A stretch of 5,611 nucleotides of DNA, from positions 1 through 5,611 of the forward strand of contig CAZNFI010000185.1 in NCBI GenBank assembly GCA_964572185.1, read 5' to 3'. The stretch is from Azophilus sp964572185 (GTDB lineage: Bacteria; Pseudomonadota; Gammaproteobacteria; Pseudomonadales; Azotimanducaceae). The position numbers and the translations under genes are program-made. This document shows, piece by piece, positions 1 through 5,309 of this stretch (within the stretch, counting starts at the first letter, position 1; each line of letters begins with the position of its first letter). The notes below the pieces were generated by a model. The model was not told the DNA's origin. It did no database searches and was given only the letters and a program-made list of their open reading frames with translations.

Positions 1-1
1 G

Positions 2-61
2 TTACCGCCGGCACAGGCGCACCGGCGGGCGCAGGGCCAATCGATGGAAAGTGAGGAGTAA
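2..61 (+). CDS. Possible C-terminal tail of an upstream gene (partial)
   Basis: Two + strand frames are open from the left edge and stop just before the next gene. One ends in TAA at 59-61 (tail reads ...AQGQSMESEE) and the other ends in TGA at 52-54 (tail rich in Ala, Gly and Pro). The frame ending at 61 has more G/C at third codon positions (about 14 of 19, against 10 of 17), which fits the rest of the window better, so it is preferred. Only 19 residues are visible and no family can be recognised. If real, this gene ends 2 bases before the PspB-like start and would be in one operon with it; pspA or pspC would be natural candidates, but nothing here shows that. Confidence 0.25.
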   Translation, partial: LPPAQAHRRAQGQSMESEE

Positions 62-63
62 GC

Positions 64-288
64 ATGGACCCATTCACAATGACGGTGCTGATCGTACTGA
101 TAGCCTGCGGCGCGGGTATTGCGGGCAAGTACGTTCGATTGCGTCAGCGCCAGCTCGGCGCCCGACTCGATGACGACGTTCGTGACGAGTTGCAGGCCGT
201 CAAACAGCGCGTCGAAGTCCTGGAAAAGATCGTAACCGACAGCAAGTTCCGGCTTGCCGATGAGATATCCGACCTCGAACGGCGTTGA
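64..288 (+). CDS. pspB: PspB-like small membrane protein (phage-shock / envelope stress family)
   Basis: This 74-residue protein has one N-terminal membrane segment (about residues 6-24, starting MTVLIVLIACGAGIAG), a basic stretch straight after it (KYVRLRQRQ), and a charged C-terminal helix (about 37-74) likely to form a coiled coil (VRDELQAVKQRVEVLEKIV). Length, layout and the RVEVLEKIVTD segment match the PspB family; E. coli PspB is also 74 residues. In E. coli, PspB sits in the inner membrane with PspC and relays envelope damage to PspA, which releases the activator PspF. The ATG at 64 has a GAGGAG ribosome-binding site at 53-58; a second in-frame ATG at 79 would remove five residues and is less likely. 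No pspC follows, because the next gene is on the opposite strand. The family call is by eye and the symbol is provisional. Confidence 0.55.
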   Translation: MDPFTMTVLIVLIACGAGIAGKYVRLRQRQLGARLDDDVRDELQAVKQRVEVLEKIVTDSKFRLADEISDLERR

Positions 289-369
289 CAGCATCGACGA
301 TTCGCGTTGATGGTGGCGGCAGTCCCGATTGGCCACACACCGGCATGCGTGGCTCGCATTTGCGGTGTT

Positions 370-1039
370 TCACATTCGAGAAGTTTCGACTGAACCGGCG
401 AGGCGGTCAGGATAGTCCGTGAACACCCCGGCCGCGCCCCAGGCGAACAGGCGTTGCGCGGTTTGCGCGTCGTTGACGGTAAAGACCAGCACGCGCCCCC
501 CGCCGTCCCTGACGAACCGGATCCGCTTCCTGGTGGCGGCGNNNNNNNNNNGGGGCCACCATGAAGCGCCCCCCGGCAAGTTCCGTGAATTGCCCCAGTT
601 CCGCCAGGTCGAAGGAAGACACCAGCAGGGGCCGCTGCCCATGCCCGAAACGCTCCAGAACCTCCAAGACCGGCCCGGCGGTGCCGGCACCCTTGAGTTC
701 CACATTGACCCCCACGTGTTTCGGCAGGGCTTCCAGCACTTCTTCCAGATAGGGAATCGCTTGCCCGTTGCCCGCATCCAGGGCGCGCAGCGCCGCCAGA
801 TCCATGCTCGCCAGCGCACCGGCACCGGAGGTGGTGCGATCGAGGGTTTCGTCGTGAATGACCAGCAACCGGCCATGCACGCAGTGAACGTCCAGTTCAA
901 CGGCCCGAACGCCAAGTTGCGCCGCGAGCAAAAAGCCCTGCAGGGTGTTCTCCGGCGCCAGCCCGGCGGCGCCGCGGTGGCCGATCACCAGCGGCTGCGC
1001 AGCGAGACGGAACTTCCACAACAGCGCTAGAATAGTCAC
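370..1039 (-). CDS. Glycerophosphodiester phosphodiesterase (UgpQ/GDPD family), interrupted by an assembly gap
   Basis: The enzyme hydrolyses glycerophosphodiesters from lipid turnover to glycerol-3-phosphate and an alcohol. The N-terminal part has the GDPD signature: GHRGAAGLAPENT at residues 20-32, ELD at 48-50 and HD at 62-63, i.e. the family's catalytic and metal-binding His, Glu and Asp residues. An NVELKG motif and an SSFD motif follow. The C-terminal part (RVLVFTVND, then GAAGVFTDYPDRL) is the expected last strands of the barrel, but it lies in a different minus-strand frame on the far side of the ten Ns at 542-551. The frame change comes from the gap length and is not a mutation: 660 sequenced bases remain, a multiple of 3, giving 219 residues plus those missing; E. 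coli UgpQ has 247. No signal peptide is evident, so it is probably cytoplasmic. The GTG at 1039 is chosen because it is the only start that leaves a normal lead-in to HRG; a TTG at 1021 is possible. No strong ribosome-binding site is seen. Confidence 0.85.
542..551. other. Assembly gap (10 N) inside the GDPD gene
   Basis: Ten unknown bases join two sequence pieces. The pieces encode successive parts of the same phosphodiesterase in different frames, and about 20-27 residues expected from the family are absent. The ten Ns therefore look like a placeholder for a longer unsequenced stretch. The codon that runs into the gap from the N-terminal side is CCN, so that residue is proline whatever the missing base is. 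Confidence 0.97.
1028..1033 (+). promoter_or_regulatory. Candidate -10 element for dnaX (possible leaderless start)
   Basis: TAGAAT matches the sigma-70 -10 consensus at five of six positions and ends seven bases before the dnaX ATG. Transcription would be expected to start at about 1040-1041, on or next to the start codon. No Shine-Dalgarno sequence lies between it and the ATG. The -35 region is poor: GAGACG at 1004-1009 matches three of six positions with an 18-base spacer. The element lies inside the 5' end of the divergent phosphodiesterase gene. Confidence 0.35.
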
Positions 1040-1040
1040 G

Positions 1041-2738
1041 ATGAGCTACCAAGTGCTAGCCAGGCGCCTGCGGCCGGGCAATTTCGACGGGCTGGTGGGC
1101 CAGGATCACATCGTCCGCGCCCTGCGCAACGGGCTCGACTCGGGCCGGGTACACCACGCTTACCTGTTCACCGGTACCCGGGGCGTGGGCAAGACCACCA
1201 TTGCGCGGATTCTTGCCAAGTGCCTGAACTGCGAGGCGGGCGTTACCTCGGCGCCATGCGGAAGCTGCGGTACCTGCCGCGAGATCGAAGACAATCGCTT
1301 CATCGACCTGATCGAGGTGGACGCCGCCTCGCGCACCCGGGTCGACGACACCCGGGAACTGCTCGACAACGCCCAGTACCTGCCGTCCCGCGGGCGCTAC
1401 AAGGTGTACCTTATCGACGAAGTGCACATGCTGTCGGCATCGAGCTTCAATGCCTTTCTGAAGACCCTCGAAGAGCCCCCCGAACACGTCAAGTTCCTGC
1501 TCGCCACCACCGATCCGCGCAAGGTTCCGGTAACGGTGCTTTCGCGCTGCCTGCAGTTTCAGTTGAAGAACATCGGCCGCGACGAAATCGCCAGCCATAT
1601 CGGCGATGTGCTCACCGGCGAGGGCGTCGAGTTCGAGCCGGAGGCGGTGCGTGTGATCGCCAAGTCGGCGCGGGGCAGCATGCGCGATGCGCTGTCGATC
1701 ACCGACCAGGCCATCGCCTACAGCGGCGGCCGGCTCACAGCCGCGGATGTGGCGGCGATGGTGGGGGCGGCAGGCCGCGACGAAACCGCCGCGGTGGTCG
1801 AGGCGCTGGCCAGTGGCGACCCGCGCCGCATTCTTGAGGTGAGTGCGGCGCTGGCCGAGAAATCAGCCGACTTTGGTTCCGTACTCGAGGAACTGCTCGA
1901 AGCGCTGCACGACATGGCCGTAAACCAGGCACTGGGTGCGGCGGCGGATGCTGCGTTCAGCCCCGAAGTGGTGCAGCTCTACTATCAGATCGCCCTGATC
2001 GGTTTTCGCGACCTGCACGTCGGCCCCGATCCGAAAACCGGTTTCGAGATGACCCTGTTGCGTATGCTCGCCTTCGCACCGGATGCGGCCTCGGCCGCCA
2101 GCGTGTCCGGCGCCGTTGCTACACAGGCAAAGCCCCCGGAAGCGTCGCCGGTATCGGCTGCCGTTGCACGACCGTCAGCGGCTGCAGCCGACCCCGCGCG
2201 GCCCCCCGATGCGGCAATGGCCCCAGCCAAGGAACCGGTGTCGGCGGCTACGCCCGGCGAGCCTGCGGCGATAGACGAAGCAGCAGGCCGTGCGTCCTCT
2301 GCGACCGACGCACCGGCTCTCGGCCATGGTTTGGCGCAGGAGTGGTACGGCATCGTCGAGCAGCTCGACCTGCAGGGCATCGACCGGCTGCTGGTGGAAA
2401 ACGCCATGCTCGTGGCGCGCGATACCGGCAGCTGCCGGGTAGTGCTTGATGCGAAGCACGAAACGCTGCTGAAGGCCGGTCAGACACAGGGCGTGGAACA
2501 GGCGCTGACTGTTCTGTTCGGAGAGGCGACGCAACTCATCGTCGAGGTGGGCCCGCCACCGGCAGAAACCATTGCGCAGCGCGATGAGCGGCTGCGCGAT
2601 GAACGGCAGGCAGCGGCGCAGCGGCATCTCGAGGAGAACAGCACCGTGCAGTCGCTGCTGAACATGTTCGAGGGTTCGCTCGATGGCGTACGGCCCTTGA
2701 CCGTTGACGAACCGGACGGACAAAGGGCGCGAGGATGA
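1041..2738 (+). CDS. dnaX: DNA polymerase III subunit tau (DnaX)
   Basis: This 565-residue protein is the ATPase core of the replicative clamp loader, which loads the beta clamp and, through tau, ties the polymerase cores to the replisome. The AAA+ domain is very clear: Walker A GTRGVGKT at 45-52, four zinc-binding cysteines at 64, 73, 76 and 79, Walker B IDEVHM with D126 and E127, and the SRC motif with arginine finger R169. These positions match E. coli DnaX without offset. Domain III runs to about 345, followed by an Ala/Pro-rich linker (about 347-430) and the C-terminal tau domain (from about 431), ending with the family-like QSLLNMFEGSLDGVRPL. E. coli tau is 643 residues; this one is shorter mainly in the linker. 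The ATG at 1041 gives the standard MSYQVLARRLRP start; an upstream in-frame ATG at 945 would add 32 residues antisense to the phosphodiesterase. No E. coli-type slippery A AAA AAG is present, so a gamma form by that route is not expected. The stop lies at or next to the ybaB start. Confidence 0.98.
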   Translation: MSYQVLARRLRPGNFDGLVGQDHIVRALRNGLDSGRVHHAYLFTGTRGVGKTTIARILAKCLNCEAGVTSAPCGSCGTCREIEDNRFIDLIEVDAASRTRVDDTRELLDNAQYLPSRGRYKVYLIDEVHMLSASSFNAFLKTLEEPPEHVKFLLATTDPRKVPVTVLSRCLQFQLKNIGRDEIASHIGDVLTGEGVEFEPEAVRVIAKSARGSMRDALSITDQAIAYSGGRLTAADVAAMVGAAGRDETAAVVEALASGDPRRILEVSAALAEKSADFGSVLEELLEALHDMAVNQALGAAADAAFSPEVVQLYYQIALIGFRDLHVGPDPKTGFEMTLLRMLAFAPDAASAASVSGAVATQAKPPEASPVSAAVARPSAAAADPARPPDAAMAPAKEPVSAATPGEPAAIDEAAGRASSATDAPALGHGLAQEWYGIVEQLDLQGIDRLLVENAMLVARDTGSCRVVLDAKHETLLKAGQTQGVEQALTVLFGEATQLIVEVGPPPAETIAQRDERLRDERQAAAQRHLEENSTVQSLLNMFEGSLDGVRPLTVDEPDGQRARG

Positions 2739-2740
2739 GC

Positions 2741-3058
2741 ATGAAGGGGTTCGGCGACCTGTTCAAACAGGCGCAGCAGGTGCAGGAAAAGCTGCAGGCC
2801 ATGCAGTCGGAGCTGGCCACCCTCGAGGTCACCGGCGAGAGCGGTGCGGGGCTGGTGAAGGTGGTGCTGAACGGCGCCAACGAAGTAAAGCGGGTGCATA
2901 TCGACCCGGCCGTGCTCGATGAGGGCAGGGAAATGCTCGAAGACCTGATTGCCGCCGCCTTCAATGACGGGGCGCGCAAGGTGGAGCGCGCGCGCAACGA
3001 GAAGATGTCCGGGATGGCAGGGGGTATCGGGTTGCCGTTGGACAAGTTTCCGTTCTGA
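2741..3058 (+). CDS. ybaB: Nucleoid-associated protein, YbaB/EbfC family
   Basis: This small DNA-binding protein of 105 residues (107 if started at 2735) belongs to a family that forms tweezer-shaped dimers on DNA and is almost always encoded between dnaX and recR. The sequence shows the conserved N-terminal helix (LFKQAQQVQEKLQAMQ), the VTGESGAGLVKVVLNG strand region, the EMLEDLIAAAFNDGARK helix, and a flexible Gly/Met-rich tail (MSGMAGGIGLPLDKFPF). Two in-frame ATGs compete. The one at 2735 overlaps the dnaX stop as ATGA. The one at 2741 has a GAGGA ribosome-binding site at 2731-2735 with a 5-base spacer and gives the MKGFGDLF start typical of the family, so it is preferred. Either start implies translational coupling to dnaX. 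The recR GTG follows the stop after 2 bases. Confidence 0.96.
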   Translation: MKGFGDLFKQAQQVQEKLQAMQSELATLEVTGESGAGLVKVVLNGANEVKRVHIDPAVLDEGREMLEDLIAAAFNDGARKVERARNEKMSGMAGGIGLPLDKFPF

Positions 3059-3060
3059 CC

Positions 3061-3657
3061 GTGTTGAGCCCGCTCATTGACGGACTGATCGCCGCCTTCC
3101 AGGTGCTGCCCGGTATCGGGCCCAAGAGCGCCCAGCGGATGACACTCGACATTCTGCAACGAAATCGGGAAGGCGGTGTGCGGCTGGCCGAAGCGCTGTC
3201 CGCGGCGGTGCAGCAGGTCGCCTATTGCCGGGATTGCCGTACGCTAACGGAAGGTGGCCAGTGCCGACTGTGCGCCGATGAGAATCGCGATAACGGGCTT
3301 TTGTGCGTCGTCGAGTCTCCGGCGGACATCCTGGCGATCGAGCAGGCGGGCAGCTATCGAGGCCGTTACTTCGTTTTGAACGGCCGCCTGTCGCCCATAG
3401 ATGGCGTCGGCCCGGAGCAGCTTGCGCTCGACAAACTGGCCGGGCGCGTACGGGCGCTGGGGGTCGAGGAAGTGATACTGGCGACCAACCCGACGGTGGA
3501 AGGCGAAGCCACCGCGCATTACATCGCCGGCCTGCTCGAAGACGAAGTCGCCAATGTCACGCGCATCGCACACGGGGTGCCCATCGGCGGAGAATTGGAG
3601 TACGTCGATGGGGGCACCATCGTGCATGCGTTGCAGGGGCGCCGCCGTCTCGCCTGA
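3061..3657 (+). CDS. recR: Recombination mediator protein RecR
   Basis: RecR acts with RecO and RecF to load RecA onto SSB-coated single-stranded gaps during recombinational repair. The 198-residue product (E. coli 201) has all expected parts in order: a helix-hairpin-helix LPGIGPKSAQRM at 16-27, a four-cysteine zinc finger with C56, C59, C68 and C71, a Toprim domain starting at about 80 with the acidic motif VVESPAD (E85), the NPTVEGEATAHYI segment, and the C-terminal GVPIGGELEYVDGGT motif. It starts with GTG at 3061, two bases after the ybaB stop, with no clear ribosome-binding site, so it probably relies on ribosomes finishing ybaB. A TTG at 3064 is the only close alternative. Its last 50 bases or so overlap the probable start of rnd in another frame. 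Confidence 0.97.
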   Translation: MLSPLIDGLIAAFQVLPGIGPKSAQRMTLDILQRNREGGVRLAEALSAAVQQVAYCRDCRTLTEGGQCRLCADENRDNGLLCVVESPADILAIEQAGSYRGRYFVLNGRLSPIDGVGPEQLALDKLAGRVRALGVEEVILATNPTVEGEATAHYIAGLLEDEVANVTRIAHGVPIGGELEYVDGGTIVHALQGRRRLA

Positions 3658-4753
3658 CCAAGCAAATCGCTGTGTCTGGGTGGGCTCGAACGGTGACCTC
3701 GCCCGGGCTGCACGCCAATGGGGCGACATCGTCGGCCTGGACACCGAATTCCAGCGCACCGACACCTTCTACGCGATTCCCGGTTTGTATCAGGTTGCCG
3801 CCGATTCCGGCATGTGGTTGATCGACCCGCTGGCCATCGATGACTGGGCGCCGCTGGTCCGTGTTCTTGACGATCCGCATATCGTCAAGGTGCTGCATGC
3901 CTGTTCGGAAGACCTGGAGCTTTTCTATCATCACCTGGGCGTGCAGCCGGAGAACCTGTTCGATACGCAGGTTGCCTATGCATTCGTATCCGAGACCTTC
4001 AGTTGCGGGTATGCCAACCTGGTGGAGAGGCTGCTCGGCACTGTGCTGCCCAAGCACCAGACCCGCTCCAACTGGCTGAGACGGCCCCTGTCGGAGGCGC
4101 AGCATCGCTATGCCCAGGAAGATATTGCCTACCTGCTGCCATTGCACGAGTCGCTGTCGGCCAGGCTTGAAGCCTGCGGGCGCCTCGGCTGGTTCAAGGA
4201 GGAGATGCGCCGTCGTGCCCGCTATGCGCCGCGTCTGCCGGAAGCCTATTACCAGGGTGTCAAGAAGGCCTGGAGGCTCGATGGAGCGCAACTGGCGGTG
4301 CTGAAACACTTGTGCGCCTGGCGTGAACGGCGGGCGATGCACGAGGATGTGCCGCGCAACCGGGTGGTATGGGACGACCACCTCGTCGAGCTGGCCCAGC
4401 GCGATGATGTCAACATGTCCGACATGCGGCGGATGCTGCCGCCCTCGGTGGCGCGGCGTTACGCAGGTGCATTGATCGAGGCGCATCGCGCCGGGCTCGA
4501 GGCTGTGCCGGAGGCGCCGCTGCCCCGGCCGCTGAGCCAGCGGCAGGGTGGCATGCTCAAGCGCCTGCGGAAAATAGGCAGCGATCGGGCGGCTGCCCTT
4601 GGGGTGGCGCCGGAACTCGTCACCCGGCAACGCGACCTGGAAGAGTGCATTCGGCGTTTCCGGGCCACCGGCCAGTACTCGGAGACCTTCCAGGGCTGGC
4701 GCAGAGCCCTGCTGGGGGATGAATTCGCAGCCGTTCTGGGTGAACGGGGATGA
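3608..4753 (+). CDS. rnd: Ribonuclease D
   Basis: RNase D is a 3'-to-5' exoribonuclease that trims tRNA and other small stable RNA precursors in the cytoplasm. From the ATG at 3608 the protein has 381 residues (E. coli 375). The DEDDy exonuclease domain is intact: LDTEF with D45 and E47, HACSEDLELF with D102, and YAQEDIAYLLPL with Y168 and D172. These five residues sit exactly 17 positions later than D28, E30, D85, Y151 and D155 of E. coli RNase D. An HRDC nucleic-acid-binding domain follows at about 220-300 (AWRLDGAQLAVLKHLCAWRERRA), then a helical tail. The start is uncertain: ATG 3608 has GGAG at 3597-3600 with a 7-base spacer but lies 50 bases inside recR. ATG 3626 (375 residues) and GTG 3680 (357, cutting the first strand) are alternatives. 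The stop overlaps the next start as ATGA, so it is co-translated with its neighbours. Confidence 0.93.
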   Translation: MGAPSCMRCRGAAVSPDQANRCVWVGSNGDLARAARQWGDIVGLDTEFQRTDTFYAIPGLYQVAADSGMWLIDPLAIDDWAPLVRVLDDPHIVKVLHACSEDLELFYHHLGVQPENLFDTQVAYAFVSETFSCGYANLVERLLGTVLPKHQTRSNWLRRPLSEAQHRYAQEDIAYLLPLHESLSARLEACGRLGWFKEEMRRRARYAPRLPEAYYQGVKKAWRLDGAQLAVLKHLCAWRERRAMHEDVPRNRVVWDDHLVELAQRDDVNMSDMRRMLPPSVARRYAGALIEAHRAGLEAVPEAPLPRPLSQRQGGMLKRLRKIGSDRAAALGVAPELVTRQRDLEECIRRFRATGQYSETFQGWRRALLGDEFAAVLGERG

Positions 4754-5085
4754 CTGAGCCGGTTGCCTGGCTGGTCGCCGCTATTGCCGGTCTGGCGACG
4801 CTGTATGGCGTTATCGTACTGACGCGCCCGCTGCGCAGCGGCTTTCTGAAAGTCTGGCTGCGCTGCATGGCCGCGGTGCTGCTGCTGTTGCCGGCGCCGG
4901 TTCCCGGGTTCGATGCCTACTATGCGCCGGCGTTCGTGGTGGCGCTGTTCGAGGCGACGTTGCAACGCGACGGCCAACCGGCGTCGGCCATGGGTCTTCT
5001 GTTGGCGGTGATCGTGGTGGTCACGGTTCTGGTCTGGCTTGTTTTCCTGTTGAGGCGCCGCGGGCGGTGGCCCGGCGATGGCTGA
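4750..5085 (+). CDS. Uncharacterised small integral membrane protein
   Basis: I do not recognise a named family. The 111-residue product is strongly hydrophobic, with likely membrane segments at about 4-24, 35-52 and 80-101, and ends with a basic cluster (RRRGRW) that should lie in the cytoplasm by the positive-inside rule. The stretch between segments two and three (GFDAYYAPAFVVALFEATLQ, 53-72) is semi-hydrophobic with aromatic and acidic residues, and looks the most constrained part. No signal peptidase site, lipobox or catalytic motif is visible. The ATG overlaps the rnd stop (ATGA at 4750-4753), so expression is probably coupled to rnd; GGGG at 4746-4749 abuts the start codon. Composition resembles its neighbours, with no sign of transfer. 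By position it could be the last gene of the dnaX operon, or functionally linked to the MoxR ATPase 224 bases downstream; neither is shown. Confidence 0.8.
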   Translation: MTEPVAWLVAAIAGLATLYGVIVLTRPLRSGFLKVWLRCMAAVLLLLPAPVPGFDAYYAPAFVVALFEATLQRDGQPASAMGLLLAVIVVVTVLVWLVFLLRRRGRWPGDG

Positions 5086-5176
5086 ATGGCCACGCTCGCG
5101 GCGCACATGATGCCGCTGCCTGGCCGCGGCGGTGACCGCGAGGCGCCACGATACGGATTCGAAAAGTCGGCGCCGC

Positions 5177-5204
5177 TTGATCCGACGCTCGGGCGTCCTA
5201 TACA
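5177..5204 (+). promoter_or_regulatory. Sigma-70-like promoter for the MoxR-type gene
   Basis: TTGATC at 5177-5182 (matches TTGA of the -35 consensus) and TATACA at 5199-5204 (matches TATA of the -10) are separated by 16 bases. Transcription would start near 5211 and leave a leader of about 100 bases before the ATG at 5310. The placement in the only sizeable gap on this strand supports it. A shifted -10 reading, TACAGT at 5201-5206 with an 18-base spacer, is also possible. Confidence 0.55.
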
Positions 5205-5248
5205 GTACGCCGTTTGCATGGTCGGGGGGTTGTCGCCTGTGCACCCGC

Positions 5249-5278
5249 GGGGAAGGCCGGGCCGAGGTCCGATTCCCC
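5249..5278 (+). other. GC-rich hairpin in the putative leader of the MoxR-type gene
   Basis: GGGGAA at 5249-5254 is the exact inverted complement of TTCCCC at 5273-5278, and GGCC at 5255-5258 can pair further in with GGTC at 5266-5269 if one G-U pair is allowed. No T-rich run follows, so it does not look like an intrinsic terminator. It lies 31 bases before the start codon. Hairpins of this size arise readily by chance in GC-rich DNA. Confidence 0.25.
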
Positions 5279-5309
5279 TGGTTCCACTCAAGTTTTCAAG
5301 AGAAGTTGC

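Larger units (their letters stand above)
5086..5309. other. Intergenic region before the MoxR-type gene
   Basis: These 224 bases separate the small membrane protein from the MoxR-type ATPase. Short open frames exist but lack family resemblance and usable ribosome-binding sites, so no gene is called. I find no tRNA or CRISPR. What can be supported is a sigma-70-like promoter (5177-5204) and a GC-rich hairpin (5249-5278). No clear intrinsic terminator for the upstream operon is visible, so some read-through into the ATPase gene is possible. Confidence 0.6.

Noticed and set aside
332..353. Hairpin GCCAC/GTGGC between the convergent genes as a terminator
   Set aside because: Only five base pairs before a mismatch, and no T-rich run follows on either strand. 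A terminator is expected between convergent genes, but this one is not convincing.
289..369. Signal recognition particle RNA or other small RNA gene near dnaX
   Set aside because: Some gammaproteobacteria encode this RNA near dnaX, but neither the 81-base gap here nor the dnaX upstream region contains its conserved core.
419..1030. Plus-strand open frame across the N run
   Set aside because: It is antisense to the phosphodiesterase gene, which has clear GDPD motifs, and it crosses a gap of unknown length.
945..1040. 32-residue N-terminal extension of dnaX from ATG 945
   Set aside because: The extension has no resemblance to DnaX, lies antisense to the conserved HRG...ENT coding region of the phosphodiesterase, and the ATG at 1041 gives the standard DnaX N-terminus with motif positions identical to E. 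coli.
3554..3607. rnd start at ATG 3554
   Set aside because: It would overlap recR by 104 bases and add residues with no RNase D similarity; ATG 3608 has a better ribosome-binding site and is closer to the family length.
3557..4630. Long open frame (357 codons) on the minus strand
   Set aside because: It is antisense to recR and rnd, whose catalytic motifs are intact, and its translation shows no recognisable domain. High-GC DNA often gives long antisense open frames.
5067..5093. GTGGCC/GGCCAC hairpin around the stop of the small membrane protein as a terminator
   Set aside because: A six-base-pair stem with a 15-base loop and no T run; likely chance in GC-rich sequence.
5221..5290. tRNA-like T-loop (GGTCCGATTCCCC)
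   Set aside because: The loop lacks the TTC core at the right place, and no matching acceptor stem, D arm or anticodon arm could be built around it.
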